Below, in pieces: positions 27,046 to 36,660 of a stretch of 64,000 nucleotides of DNA. Within the stretch, counting starts at the first letter, position 1, and every line of letters starts with the position of its first letter. Made by a program: the position numbers and the translations under genes. Origin of the DNA: Bacteroidota bacterium (GTDB lineage: Bacteria; Bacteroidota; Bacteroidia; Bacteroidales; Cfx3-03); NCBI GenBank assembly GCA_013390605.1, contig JACAUB010000001.1:3787080-3851079 (forward strand), given 5' to 3'. The notes beneath the pieces were generated by a model. It was not told the DNA's origin, searched no databases, and saw only the letters and a program-made list of their open reading frames with translations.

Positions 27046-27213
27046 ATGGCTTATTTAATTTCAGAAGATTGCACAGCTTGCGGTACTTGCATCGATGAGT
27101 GTCCAGTTGAAGCAATTTCGGAAGGTGACATCTATAAAATTGATGCAGACGTTTGTACTGATTGCGGTTCATGTGCTGATGTATGTCCTATTGAGGCTAT
27201 CCATCCTGCATAA
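27046..27213 (+). CDS. Small 2[4Fe-4S] ferredoxin
   Basis: This is a complete 55-residue clostridial-type ferredoxin that I read directly from the DNA. It has two canonical motifs: CTACGTCIDECPVEAI (C9, C12, C15, C19) and CTDCGSCADVCPIEAI (C37, C40, C43, C47). All eight cluster ligands are intact. It carries low-potential electrons in the cytoplasm. Lying divergently from korAB, it is the natural acceptor for the 2-oxoacid oxidoreductase. It may also feed the Ehr-like complex about 5 kb away, which lacks a full ferredoxin subunit of its own; that link is inference. It is monocistronic, with a -7 box upstream and a strong terminator 27 bp downstream. Confidence 0.96.
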   Translation: MAYLISEDCTACGTCIDECPVEAISEGDIYKIDADVCTDCGSCADVCPIEAIHPA

Positions 27214-27239
27214 TTTTAAGAAAACACATCCAGTGGATA

Positions 27240-27277
27240 AAAAAAGAGGCTGTTCCTTTCGGAACAGCCTCTTTTTT
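27240..27277. terminator. Bidirectional terminator after the ferredoxin gene
   Basis: GAGGCTGTTCC (27246-27256) pairs with GGAACAGCCTC (27261-27271) around a TTTC loop, with an A-run before and a T-run after extending the pairing to 17 bp. It serves the plus-strand ferredoxin and the minus-strand peroxiredoxin. Confidence 0.9.
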
Positions 27278-27327
27278 ATGAGTGCAATCTAGTCTAAAAA
27301 CCAAAGATTAAGCATTTACATTATCGA

Positions 27328-27966
27328 TTAATGACTCTTATTGGCCAAATATTCGGAAACACCTTCATGAGTTGCTTGCATTGCCTTCTCTCCTTTGTGC
27401 CAGTTTGCAGGACAAACTTCACCATTTTCTTCAAAGAACTGTAGCGCATCAACCATTCTTAATGCTTCGTCAATACTACGGCCTAAAGGAAGATCATTCA
27501 CAACCTGATGACGAACAACACCATTCTTATCAATCAAAAAGAGTCCACGATAGGCAACTGGTGCACCTACAAATTCAACATTTCCTTCATCATCATATTC
27601 CGAATGTCCGGCAAGAACATCATAGTTCTCAGAGATAGTACCACCTAAGTCAGATACAAGAGGAAATTTAACACCTTTTATTCCACCACTCTTTTGTTCA
27701 GTATTTAACCATGCCCAATGAGAGAACTTTGAGTCGACTGAACAACCTACTACTGCAACATTTCTTTTTTCAAATTCGGCAATCTTGTCCTGAAACGCAA
27801 TGATTTCGGTTGGGCAAACAAAAGTGAAATCAAGTGGATAGAAGAAGAATATAACCTCTTTTTTTCCAAGATACTGGTCGAGTGAGAAATTTTCAACAAA
27901 TTCACTACCGTTTACAACAGCATCAGTGCTAAATGATGGGGCTTTTTTTCCAACTAATACAGCCAT
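27328..27966 (-). CDS. AhpC/Prx1-type 2-Cys peroxiredoxin
   Basis: This 212-residue thiol peroxidase has the peroxidatic cysteine at C51 in FFYPLDFTFVCPTE and the resolving cysteine at C185 in GEVCPANWHKGE near the C terminus, the signature of typical 2-Cys enzymes. It reduces hydrogen and organic peroxides in the cytoplasm and is recycled by thioredoxin or an AhpF-like reductase, neither of which is in the window. It is a single-gene unit: the terminator shared with ferredoxin lies just downstream, and a separate operon's terminator lies upstream at 28056-28087. It complements the rubrerythrin system in peroxide defence. Confidence 0.94.
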   Translation of the reverse strand: MAVLVGKKAPSFSTDAVVNGSEFVENFSLDQYLGKKEVIFFFYPLDFTFVCPTEIIAFQDKIAEFEKRNVAVVGCSVDSKFSHWAWLNTEQKSGGIKGVKFPLVSDLGGTISENYDVLAGHSEYDDEGNVEFVGAPVAYRGLFLIDKNGVVRHQVVNDLPLGRSIDEALRMVDALQFFEENGEVCPANWHKGEKAMQATHEGVSEYLANKSH

Positions 27967-28047
27967 GTCTTTTTATTTTTTAAGATAATTGAAATTACAT
28001 TTAATAGCCTATAAACATAAAATAGTATGAATATGTTGCGAAATTTC

Positions 28048-28087
28048 AAAAAAAAATACCGTTTTAGATAAGAATCTAAAACGGTAT
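28048..28087 (-). terminator. Intrinsic terminator of the SurA/guaB/M16 operon
   Basis: On the minus strand a 14-bp stem (28087-28074 with 28069-28056) with a 4-nt loop is followed by nine T residues (A-run 28048-28056 on the plus strand). It begins 31 bp after the surA-like stop and is a textbook rho-independent terminator. Confidence 0.93.
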
Positions 28088-28117
28088 CATTTCTATTTTA
28101 TTTTAGCACTTTCAGTC

Positions 28118-29470
28118 TTATTGAATCCAGCGTTTGTAGAAATCGCAATCTTTATACTCATCAGCCACCTTGATATAGGTGATCTTTACTTTTTCACGAG
28201 CCCATTTATCCAACGCATCATTTTTCTTCTTTACTAACCCCATATTCTGAAATGCATCATAATCAGTATTTAATGTAGCAACATGAGGTGGACTTTTGGA
28301 TTTTACAGTAATAACATGAAAGGCCTTTCTTCTTTCATCTGTATCCATAGGAATAGGTTGTGAAATCTCTCCCGGTTTAAGTTTGTTCAAAATCTCAACC
28401 ATCGTTGGGTCTAGATCATTCGCGGTAAATTTAGTATTGAGCGATTGAGGATTGATCATAGTGCCACCATTGACAAAGGTCTTATCAGTAGAGAATTTTC
28501 TAGCAGCATCAGCAAACTTGAGAGAATCTTTACGGATTAAATTTGAAACGCTGTCTAATCGACGAGCAGCCTTATCCAAATCTACTGGCGAGACTTTTGG
28601 CATGATCAAGATATGGCGGGCATTTACAAACTCCCCTTTCTTCTCAATAAGCTGTATAACATGATAACCATACGAAGTCTTGATAATCTCACTAATATCG
28701 CCCTTTTTCTTTAAAGAAAAAGCCGCTGCCTCAAACTCTGGTTGCATAGAACCACGATTAAAGAATCCCAATTCACCACCCTTTGGAGCTGAACCTGGAT
28801 CCTCAGAATAAATACGTGCCAGCACAGAGAAGTTCTCACCCTTCAGCACGCGATCTCTAAGTTGTTTTATCTTATTTCGAGCTTCCGTCAACTCATCAGG
28901 ATTAACAGCAGGTTCGATTACGATATGAGCAATTTCCCAGGTAGTACCAATCTTAGGAATACTATCTTTTGGAATGTTATTATAAAACTCCTTCACTTCA
29001 GAAGGTGTGATCTTAACATCTTCTACAACCTTCTTTTTAGCCTCATCAGCCATTAATTGCTCTTTAATAGGCAATCGCATATCTGCTTTAAAATCGGCTA
29101 ACGACTTTCTGTAATACTGTTCAAGCTTCTCCTGAGAACCCAATTGGCGTAGGAAATAGCCCACTTTCTGATCAATTTGCTGATCAATTTCAGACTCCTG
29201 AACAGGTAGTGTGTCCAATTCCGCTTTGTTAACCAACATTTTCTGAAGTACGATCATCTCCAATAGTTGGCACTTGGTTTTCTTTGATATATTCTTGTTA
29301 GCTTCAGGATTTTCAGGATCGACCAGATCTGACTCCAGAATGGGCCGGGTAGCAACCACAGCAACAATTTGGTCAATTAATTTCTTTCCCTTTTGCGCTG
29401 GCTGATTCTGAGCAATGGCGGCCGGAGCGAGCAGCAATAAGCCAATTAGGGTTATGAACAGTTTCTTCAT
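28118..29470 (-). CDS. SurA-like periplasmic peptidyl-prolyl isomerase/chaperone
   Basis: This 450-residue protein has a clear signal peptide (MKKLFITLIGLLLLAPAAIAQ). It begins with a SurA N-terminal chaperone domain (IDQIVAVVATRPILESDL) and continues with two parvulin domains: about 175-275 (WEIAHIVIEP, GGELGFFNRGSMQPEFE, SYGYHVIQLIEKKGEF) and about 278-390 (NARHILIMPK). It should escort unfolded outer-membrane proteins through the periplasm and isomerise proline bonds. It is the last of three SurA-like genes in a row and is followed by a strong terminator. Of the three it is closest to E. coli SurA in layout. Confidence 0.9.
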   Translation of the reverse strand: MKKLFITLIGLLLLAPAAIAQNQPAQKGKKLIDQIVAVVATRPILESDLVDPENPEANKNISKKTKCQLLEMIVLQKMLVNKAELDTLPVQESEIDQQIDQKVGYFLRQLGSQEKLEQYYRKSLADFKADMRLPIKEQLMADEAKKKVVEDVKITPSEVKEFYNNIPKDSIPKIGTTWEIAHIVIEPAVNPDELTEARNKIKQLRDRVLKGENFSVLARIYSEDPGSAPKGGELGFFNRGSMQPEFEAAAFSLKKKGDISEIIKTSYGYHVIQLIEKKGEFVNARHILIMPKVSPVDLDKAARRLDSVSNLIRKDSLKFADAARKFSTDKTFVNGGTMINPQSLNTKFTANDLDPTMVEILNKLKPGEISQPIPMDTDERRKAFHVITVKSKSPPHVATLNTDYDAFQNMGLVKKKNDALDKWAREKVKITYIKVADEYKDCDFYKRWIQ

Positions 29471-29498
29471 TCGGAGTTTAACGTTTTTATTAAATCAA

Positions 29499-30371
29499 TT
29501 ACTTAATCTTCTTTATTTTTAAAGGAGTTAATATTTCAAAATCCTTATTTTTAGAGGCCTTATTATACAAATCCAATTCCAATTTATCCAATACACCTAC
29601 TCTTCGTTTATTTAGAATGAGCGTTCTGATATTATCACGTTCAAAACTTAATGGAGAAATAGACTCACGGTTTTGAACATCAGTAAACCTAATAAAATAG
29701 ATATACTGTTCACTTCTTATTTCAGCAAAGTTATTCTTTTTAAGATACTCATCAGGATTATCCGTTTTAATTGGAATCCTTTTTACAAGATCATTAAAGA
29801 AAACCCATGTAGTATCAGAAACATCAGCATTGATAGCCAGTGTAGAGCATACCTGCTCGAGCTTCTGTCCTTTATCTTGTTTAAAGAGCTGTCTGATCTT
29901 AGCAAGGTTTGCGTTCGAAGTTGTCTTCGGAAATTGCCCCCAAACTGCCTTACAGATATTTTCGTGTAACTTAAAGTTCTCTTTATTCTCATTATAAAAA
30001 GCAACAATCTCTTTTTCTGGAATAACCGTATCAAATTTCTGCTTAATATATTCGGTTTCAAATCTATATATTACTAAAGATTTACGATAAGCTTCTATTT
30101 CATTCGAGAAGTCTTGCTGATCGCCCGACAGATTATCTTCCGCATGATGTACAAGTAATTCCTGTCGAATCCAATTGTTTATATAATTTTTGACAATTTC
30201 AATACTATCTTGTGAAGTTGTACCTGCAGCTACTACACCTTTTAAATCAGATGAATAAAGGTATTTATCATAAACTCTCGCCACAACCTGCCCGGTTGGT
30301 GCTGCTTTTTTAAAATAGCGACATCCAGCCAGTAACATAAATATGAAGAGTATAATTAAATATTTTTTCAC
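29499..30371 (-). CDS. SurA-like lipoprotein without parvulin domain
   Basis: This is a 290-residue lipoprotein: MKKYLIILFIFMLLAGC places the lipid-bearing Cys at residue 17. After the anchor, VVARVYDKYLYSSDLKGVV resembles the start of SurA N-terminal chaperone domains, and the remainder is mostly helical with charged residues. I see no parvulin active-site block such as the GGxLG or GYHVI motifs found in both neighbours. It overlaps the upstream gene's stop by 4 bp (ATGA), which implies translational coupling. It probably acts as a non-catalytic membrane-tethered holdase with the neighbouring isomerases. That function is inferred from context. Confidence 0.75.
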   Translation of the reverse strand: MKKYLIILFIFMLLAGCRYFKKAAPTGQVVARVYDKYLYSSDLKGVVAAGTTSQDSIEIVKNYINNWIRQELLVHHAEDNLSGDQQDFSNEIEAYRKSLVIYRFETEYIKQKFDTVIPEKEIVAFYNENKENFKLHENICKAVWGQFPKTTSNANLAKIRQLFKQDKGQKLEQVCSTLAINADVSDTTWVFFNDLVKRIPIKTDNPDEYLKKNNFAEIRSEQYIYFIRFTDVQNRESISPLSFERDNIRTLILNKRRVGVLDKLELDLYNKASKNKDFEILTPLKIKKIK

Positions 30372-32401
30372 TGTAAGTTTTTTTCAATTTGATCAAAAAC
30401 AACCTTATTAATTGTATACGGATACCGTTTCCTCAATTCGTTCATCCATGTTTTCTCTAAGTAATTTTGATAATCAGCTGTAACAATCCCCTTGATCTGA
30501 CTAAGACTTTTAGGTTGTGGCTCAATTACTTTATGAACAAACACAAATGTAGTAGTTCCATCGGTATCAATGTTTCTACTAAGACCCTCTTTCCAGTCAA
30601 TTAAATCGACCACCGGACTTTCTCCACGAAGATACACGTGATGTTCTATAGTTACTACTTTGTTTGTATCAGATTTATAACTTTTTAAGATTTCTTCGTC
30701 AGAAATGCCCTTTATGACCATAGAACGTATCTTTTGAGCGGTCGCTGCATCCAAAACGGAATAGACCGATGCTTCAACACGGGTATCCCACATGTAGTTT
30801 GATTTGTTAGTTTCATAAAACTTACGCAATCCTATGCTGTCCACCTCTGCCTTCGACCATACATTCATATCTGTTAATGCATATACCAATAATCCATCAT
30901 GATACTCTTTCAAAAGCGAACTAAATTCAGGATATTTTATCTCCAGATGTTCATCTTCATAATCAAGCAACTGCTTATTAGTAAAATCACTAAACCTATT
31001 AGCTACGTATATCTTCTTTGGAATCTTCTTTTCTACGTGTTGTTTCTCAACAATGTATTCAGCAAAGTCTTGAAGTTTAAATTCAAAATCTTCAAACCAC
31101 ATTAGTTTCTTAGCAAGTTTCTTAGCATCAAGTATCTTCCACTTGCCTGTAAATACCTCATCAGTAATCTCATCAGTAAATTTATCAAGTACTTTTTGAT
31201 CGTATGCAAATCCATACCGTTTTTTCAGTTTAGATATAAACGAATCATTCAATGCGGATAACCTATCACCACGCGTTACTTTCTGACGCAAATCGTCTTT
31301 AATATCCTCAAATGCCCCTACCGGTTTACGCTCTATTATCTTTATGATATGCCATCCATACGATGAAAGAAACGGCTTACTGTATTCTCCTGGTTTCAAG
31401 CCATCTACAGCTATTACAATCTCCGGAATCATTCGATTAGAACCAAACCAAGGCAATAAGCCACCCTTTACGGCAGTAGTCCTGTCATCAGAGAAATTAC
31501 GAGCCAATACTGAAAAATCGTCTCCACTTTTCACTTTGGCAAAAACTGAATCAACCCTCACCTTTAATGCTACAGAATCAGCATGCGTTGCAAGGTCAGG
31601 AAAACGAAACAGAATATGCGCCGCTAATACCTCTCCAAGTGCAGGTTGAACAGCATTTACTTTAACAAGGTGATAACCAAAATCAGACCGGACAGGCATT
31701 GATACATTACCAACTGTTGTATTATATGCTGTCGTTTCGAACGGATAAACCATATCAAACACAGAGAAGTAACCCAGATCACCTTTATTGCCTGATATTT
31801 TCTTAATGCCATCCGACTGATCACGAGCACTTAAATCATCAGATACTTCGGCTGCAACTTTTCCAAAGTCTTCTCCATTTTCAATCCGTTTCCTGATTTC
31901 CATTACCTTATTCCAAGCCTTCAATGTATCTTCAGGATTAGCATTGATGTCAACGGAAACCAAAATATGACTGGCTCTGATGTCTTTAAGTTTTCGTTGA
32001 TAAGCCTCTTTAACCAACATATTACTCATCTCTTCATCCATCATGTAAGGTTGAGCAAGTTGACTACGATAGTAGCGAAGTTCGTTTTTAAAAGAAGTAA
32101 TGGTATCCATTTTAGCATCAAGAGCCAGTTTTATCTTTAACTTATAATTGATAAAGAGCTCTAAATATTCCTCAAATGATTTTTTATCCAGAACAGCTCC
32201 TCGTAGATTATTTTTGCGGTAGAGTGTCATTACTTCAGAAGTAGTAATATTTTCGCCTCCAATATTCAATAATACAGGTTCGCTTTTCTGCTGCCCAAAA
32301 GAAGAGAGAGATAATACAACAAATCCTATAATCAAAAGTCCCAAATGGACAAAAGAGGTTTCTTTTTTTAAGGCCGAATTACTCATATCATTAAGATGCA
32401 T
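30368..32401 (-). CDS. Large SurA/PpiD-like peptidyl-prolyl isomerase
   Basis: This 677-residue exported protein has a hydrophobic signal or anchor at about residues 18-36 (an alternative start five codons later is equally possible). An N-terminal chaperone segment is followed by two parvulin domains: about 140-255 (IRASHILVSV, GDLGYFSVFDMVYPFE, DFGYHLVKV) and about 262-365 (AAHILFRF, GGLLPWFGSNRMIPE, SYGWHIIKIIERK). A long C-terminal region (about 380-677) without recognisable motif follows, with many charged and aromatic residues. It should assist folding of exported proteins. It lies between guaB and the SurA-like lipoprotein gene, all on the minus strand. Confidence 0.87.
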   Translation of the reverse strand: MHLNDMSNSALKKETSFVHLGLLIIGFVVLSLSSFGQQKSEPVLLNIGGENITTSEVMTLYRKNNLRGAVLDKKSFEEYLELFINYKLKIKLALDAKMDTITSFKNELRYYRSQLAQPYMMDEEMSNMLVKEAYQRKLKDIRASHILVSVDINANPEDTLKAWNKVMEIRKRIENGEDFGKVAAEVSDDLSARDQSDGIKKISGNKGDLGYFSVFDMVYPFETTAYNTTVGNVSMPVRSDFGYHLVKVNAVQPALGEVLAAHILFRFPDLATHADSVALKVRVDSVFAKVKSGDDFSVLARNFSDDRTTAVKGGLLPWFGSNRMIPEIVIAVDGLKPGEYSKPFLSSYGWHIIKIIERKPVGAFEDIKDDLRQKVTRGDRLSALNDSFISKLKKRYGFAYDQKVLDKFTDEITDEVFTGKWKILDAKKLAKKLMWFEDFEFKLQDFAEYIVEKQHVEKKIPKKIYVANRFSDFTNKQLLDYEDEHLEIKYPEFSSLLKEYHDGLLVYALTDMNVWSKAEVDSIGLRKFYETNKSNYMWDTRVEASVYSVLDAATAQKIRSMVIKGISDEEILKSYKSDTNKVVTIEHHVYLRGESPVVDLIDWKEGLSRNIDTDGTTTFVFVHKVIEPQPKSLSQIKGIVTADYQNYLEKTWMNELRKRYPYTINKVVFDQIEKNLQ

Positions 32402-32414
32402 TAGTTACAGAATA

Positions 32415-33884
32415 TTATCTGCTATAGTTCGGAGCTTCACTAGTAATTGTAACGTCATGGGGATGACTTTCCATGATTCCAGCATTGGTGATTTTTATAA
32501 ACTTAGCCTGTTGTAATTGATTGATGTTTAACGATCCGGTGTAGCCCATCCCTGCTTTTAGTCCACCCACCAGTTGATGAACAACTTCAGAAAGTGAACC
32601 TTTATAAGGAACCCTACCTACAATACCCTCAGGAACTAACTTCTTGATATCATCTTCAGTATCCTGAAAATATCTATCTTTTGATCCTTTCTGCATCGCT
32701 TCCAAAGAGCCCATACCGCGATAAGTCTTAAACTTACGACCTTCAAATATAATAGCCTCTCCTGGTGACTCATCAACACCTGCAAATAAAGATCCCAGCA
32801 TCACAGAATAAGCGCCAGCAGCCAGTGCTTTTACAATATCTCCGGTATAACGAACACCACCGTCAGCAATAACAGGAATTCCTGTATTCTTAAGTGCTTG
32901 CGCAACGTTATTAACAGCCGTAAGCTGGGGAACTCCAACACCAGCAATTACACGTGTTGTACAGATTGATCCAGGTCCGATTCCTACTTTTACAGCATCG
33001 ACACCCGCATCTTTTAATGCAAGTGCAGCTTCTGATGTAGCAATGTTTCCTACAATCAAATCGACATTAGGATACATTGCTTTAATCTCTTTCGCTTTCT
33101 CAATCACATAAATCGAATGACCATGAGCAGTATCGATACTAATAGCATCAACCCCGGCAGCCACCAATGCAGCAACTCTTTCAAGTGTATCACTGGTTAC
33201 ACCAACAGCTGCAGCAACACGTAATCTGCCGAAACTATCTTTGCATGCATTCGGACGAGCTTTAATTTTTATAATATCCTTATAGGTAATCAACCCTATC
33301 AGTTTATTGTTTTTATCAACAACTGGAAGTTTTTCAATTTTATATCTTTGTAAGATCCCTTCAGCTTCGTCAAAAGAAGTAAACTCGGCAACGGTTATCA
33401 AATTTTGACTAGTCATCACCTCTGCTACTGGTTTTTGCATAGAACGCTCAAAACGTAAATCGCGATTAGTAACAATACCAACCAGTTCTCGGTTTGCGTT
33501 TACTACAGGAATTCCTCCGATTTTATACTCTTTCATAATGAGTAATGCATCTTCAACCGTTGCATCCTCATTAAGGGTAACCGGATCTAGAATCATGCCA
33601 TTTTCGGCTCTTTTTACCTTTCTTACTTCGTTTGCCTGCTCTTCGATAGACATGTTTTTATGTAAAACACCAATTCCACCCTCTTGCGCCATGGCAATAG
33701 CCATAACAGCATCAGTGACAGTATCCATTGCCGCAGAGACAATAGGAATATTTAACTTGATATTTTTTGAAAACATTGTTGTAGTGTCTACCTGACGAGG
33801 AAGCACTTCAGAATAAGCTGGAACGAGTAGAACGTCGTCATAAGTAAGGCCTTCACCAAGGAATTTTTCTGAATAATCCGACAT
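32415..33884 (-). CDS. guaB: Inosine-5'-monophosphate dehydrogenase
   Basis: This 489-residue enzyme oxidises IMP to XMP with NAD+, the committed step of GMP synthesis. The catalytic loop [10 protein letters not shown] carries C308. Two CBS domains are inserted at about residues 98-205 ([20 protein letters not shown] and [18 protein letters not shown]). [18 protein letters not shown] and [22 protein letters not shown] complete the family pattern, and the length is canonical. It sits between an M16 protease gene (72 bp upstream) and the SurA-like genes (13 bp downstream). This linkage to envelope chaperones recurs in Bacteroidales and has no obvious biochemical reason. Confidence 0.97.
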   Translation of the reverse strand: MSDYSEKFLGEGLTYDDVLLVPAYSEVLPRQVDTTTMFSKNIKLNIPIVSAAMDTVTDAVMAIAMAQEGGIGVLHKNMSIEEQANEVRKVKRAENGMILDPVTLNEDATVEDALLIMKEYKIGGIPVVNANRELVGIVTNRDLRFERSMQKPVAEVMTSQNLITVAEFTSFDEAEGILQRYKIEKLPVVDKNNKLIGLITYKDIIKIKARPNACKDSFGRLRVAAAVGVTSDTLERVAALVAAGVDAISIDTAHGHSIYVIEKAKEIKAMYPNVDLIVGNIATSEAALALKDAGVDAVKVGIGPGSICTTRVIAGVGVPQLTAVNNVAQALKNTGIPVIADGGVRYTGDIVKALAAGAYSVMLGSLFAGVDESPGEAIIFEGRKFKTYRGMGSLEAMQKGSKDRYFQDTEDDIKKLVPEGIVGRVPYKGSLSEVVHQLVGGLKAGMGYTGSLNINQLQQAKFIKITNAGIMESHPHDVTITSEAPNYSR

Positions 33885-33956
33885 ATGATCTCCTGAATAA
33901 TAAGCTGCAAAGTTAAGAAAAAACGGTATTGAACACCTCGTTTTTATTCATTCCAA

Positions 33957-35246
33957 TTATTTACCTACCTTTAATTGATAAAGTGAATCAACAGATAGAT
34001 AACGATTAGCAAGCTCCATTATTTCATCTGAAGTAATTGTTTGTATTTTATCCAACAGATTAAAATAATAGTCGATCGTTAAGTCATGTTCGTGCATCTC
34101 TTTAAAACGTTCAGCTAATGAGAATGCACCATCTACAGATCGCAAGAACGTACCGCCAAGATAGTTGCGCACCAGACTCAATTCTTCATTACTAACCGGT
34201 TCGTTTCTAAGTAAGTTAATTTCATTGAATATCTCATCCATTGCTCTGTCGGCAAACGCATTACCCACCTCACTTGAAATATAGAAGAAGCCCGAGTGCT
34301 TTAACGAAATTAATCCTGAACCAATACCATAAGTATAACCTTTATCCTCTCTAATATTGGTCATTAGACGCGATCCGAAATATCCTCCGAGTATCGTATT
34401 TAACACATGCATCCCAGCAAAGTCGTTATGCGTTCTATTAAATAAGACCTTACCTACACGCAAGGCAGTCTGTAATGCATCAGGCTTTTCAACCGTCCGG
34501 ATCAGTTCTGTAACTGCCTTCTCTTCAAATTTTGTGTTGTTAATTATAGCCGGACCACTCCAATCATCTCCTCCAAAATATTGATTCAACAAATCGATTA
34601 CCTCATCACCAATCATACCCGAAGCAATGATATAACAGTTTGATGAACGGTAATAAGTTTTATGAAAGGCTATAATTTCATCACGTGATACACCTTGTAC
34701 ATCAGCAGGTGAAGCCCATCTGCCGTAGGGATGTGTGGATCCATATAAAAGCTCTCCAAAATGAATACGGGCCAGATAATTTACCTTTTCCATGTTCACT
34801 AACAAGCCCTGATGTTTCTTTTTGAGATAGATATCAACTTCCTGCTGGTCGTATTTTGGTTTTTTGATAATCTCTTCCATCACCTTTAATGTGGCCGGAA
34901 GATGTTTATTCAGTGAATAGAGTGCCTGATAGGCCGAATCTTTCTCAGTTGAGGCCTCATGGTAAGCGCCATAAAAATCAAGTTCATCTGCAATCTGCCG
35001 AGCCGTCATATTAAAAGATCCCTCCTTCATTAAATCATTGGCCGACATAGCCACAAAGGCACCCTTCTGATACCATGTACCGGCATCAAATATAAATTCT
35101 AAACGGCATAAATCCTGTGTGCCGGCATTAATGGTAAACACTTTAATACCGTTGTCGAGCAGATAGGTTTTAGGCGCTATCAACTCCACCACACCTCTAT
35201 CGGGAGCTATATCAAATATTTTCGGTTGTTTCTTTCTGTTTATCAT
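33957..35246 (-). CDS. M16-family peptidase-like subunit lacking the zinc motif
   Basis: This 429-residue protein has the M16B fold: N-terminal half up to about residue 210, linker, C-terminal half with NIREDKGYTYGIGSGL (the R/Y pair typical of substrate-holding subunits). The position where M16 enzymes have HxxEH reads SANDLMKEGSF and lacks the zinc ligands. It is therefore probably the non-catalytic partner of the protease encoded 15 bp upstream, as in heterodimeric M16B enzymes such as mitochondrial processing peptidase and bacterial alpha/beta pairs. No signal peptide is evident, so it is probably cytoplasmic. Confidence 0.88.
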   Translation of the reverse strand: MINRKKQPKIFDIAPDRGVVELIAPKTYLLDNGIKVFTINAGTQDLCRLEFIFDAGTWYQKGAFVAMSANDLMKEGSFNMTARQIADELDFYGAYHEASTEKDSAYQALYSLNKHLPATLKVMEEIIKKPKYDQQEVDIYLKKKHQGLLVNMEKVNYLARIHFGELLYGSTHPYGRWASPADVQGVSRDEIIAFHKTYYRSSNCYIIASGMIGDEVIDLLNQYFGGDDWSGPAIINNTKFEEKAVTELIRTVEKPDALQTALRVGKVLFNRTHNDFAGMHVLNTILGGYFGSRLMTNIREDKGYTYGIGSGLISLKHSGFFYISSEVGNAFADRAMDEIFNEINLLRNEPVSNEELSLVRNYLGGTFLRSVDGAFSLAERFKEMHEHDLTIDYYFNLLDKIQTITSDEIMELANRYLSVDSLYQLKVGK

Positions 35247-35261
35247 GGTTTGGGCATTCTG

Positions 35262-36506
35262 TTAATTAACCTCTTTTGAGTAATAATAAAGGGTAGAGCA
35301 GTTTTGTGGTTGCAGTATTTCGTTAGCAACGGTCCTGATCTGTTCAGGTGTAATAGCATTATACTTTAGAATATCGTTATTCACCATATCCACATCGCCA
35401 AGATGTTCAGCATAAGCCAGATTAAGTGCCCGCTCCTGAATACGCATTTCGCTAAACGTCATTAACGACTCCGCCTTATTCTTCACCTTTTGAAGCTCAA
35501 CATCAGTTATTAAATTCTGTTTAATTAAGTCCAGCTGCTCCAATATAGCATCTTCTGCATGCTCCATCTCCACACCCTTAATCAGTTTACCGGTTACCAC
35601 AAATAGTCCTCCCTCTTCGTCCCCCGTAAGAAAAGCATTAATCTCGCTAAAAAGTTGTTGTTCCTTAAGCAGAGACTGATACAGACGAGATGAATCCCCA
35701 TTTGATAATACATCGCTCAATAAATCGGTCGCAGGATAAGCACTATCCATTCTGCCACACATGTGATAAACCTTATAAATAGAATCGATCGGCACATCCT
35801 TCTGGACTGTAAGGCTTCTTGATGCGATCTGAACTGGTTCTCTGGGAATATTCCTTTCAAACACAGGACCGGCTGGAATAGGGGTAAACCATTTCTCAGA
35901 TAGTTGCTTAACCTCTTCAACTGTTGTATTACCAGCCAATACTAAGATAGCATTATTTGGGTTATAGAAACGACTATAGAAGTCGCGGACATCTTCCATT
36001 GAAGCATCTTGTATATGCTTAATCTCTTTGCCAATGGTTGACCACCGATAAGGATGTGTTGTATAGGCCATAGGGCGCAACAACAACCAAACATCACCAA
36101 ATGGCTGGTTCAGATAGTTTTGCCTAAACTCTTCAATTACCACGCTACGTTGTACTTCCAGACTCTTTTTAGAGAAAGCAAGATTTAACATTCTATCCGA
36201 TTCCAGCCAGAAAGCCGATTCCAGATTCTGTTTCGGAACCGTTAGATAATAGTCAGTTACATCATTATTGGTAAAAGCATTATTTTCACCACCAACCCTT
36301 TCAAGGGGCTCATCATATTTTTTAATATTAACAGATCCACCAAACATCAAGTGTTCGAACAGATGAGCAAATCCTGTTTTTTCAGGATCTTCATCGCGCG
36401 AACCAACATTATATAAAATGTTCATCGACACCAATGGAGTGGTTATGTCGGTATGGACGATTACCCGCAAACCATTTTCAAGCGTGAACCTTTCAAAGTT
36501 TACCAT
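35262..36506 (-). CDS. M16-family zinc metalloprotease (catalytic subunit)
   Basis: This is a 414-residue insulinase-type protease. The inverted zinc motif HLFEHLMFGGS (HxxEH, about residues 48-52) is intact, and the distal Glu of the family is expected in the VVIEEFRQN block (about 124-132). It forms a likely heterodimer with the zinc-less partner encoded 15 bp downstream. Together they would degrade peptides inside a closed chamber. It is the first gene of the minus-strand operon that continues through guaB to the SurA-like genes, with a 154-bp divergent region upstream. Cellular substrate is unknown. Confidence 0.93.
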   Translation of the reverse strand: MVNFERFTLENGLRVIVHTDITTPLVSMNILYNVGSRDEDPEKTGFAHLFEHLMFGGSVNIKKYDEPLERVGGENNAFTNNDVTDYYLTVPKQNLESAFWLESDRMLNLAFSKKSLEVQRSVVIEEFRQNYLNQPFGDVWLLLRPMAYTTHPYRWSTIGKEIKHIQDASMEDVRDFYSRFYNPNNAILVLAGNTTVEEVKQLSEKWFTPIPAGPVFERNIPREPVQIASRSLTVQKDVPIDSIYKVYHMCGRMDSAYPATDLLSDVLSNGDSSRLYQSLLKEQQLFSEINAFLTGDEEGGLFVVTGKLIKGVEMEHAEDAILEQLDLIKQNLITDVELQKVKNKAESLMTFSEMRIQERALNLAYAEHLGDVDMVNNDILKYNAITPEQIRTVANEILQPQNCSTLYYYSKEVN

Positions 36507-36660
36507 AAATAATTATTTACTAATTTAAGTAGTATACCGAAACAAACAGCTTCAGAACCATAAAAGTTTTTTCAATGAGCAAAGTTAGGACTTTTTTAAT
36601 GTTATTTCGCTTATCTTTAACCAGCTAAACGCTTAACTATATGAATTAATAACAGTTAGT

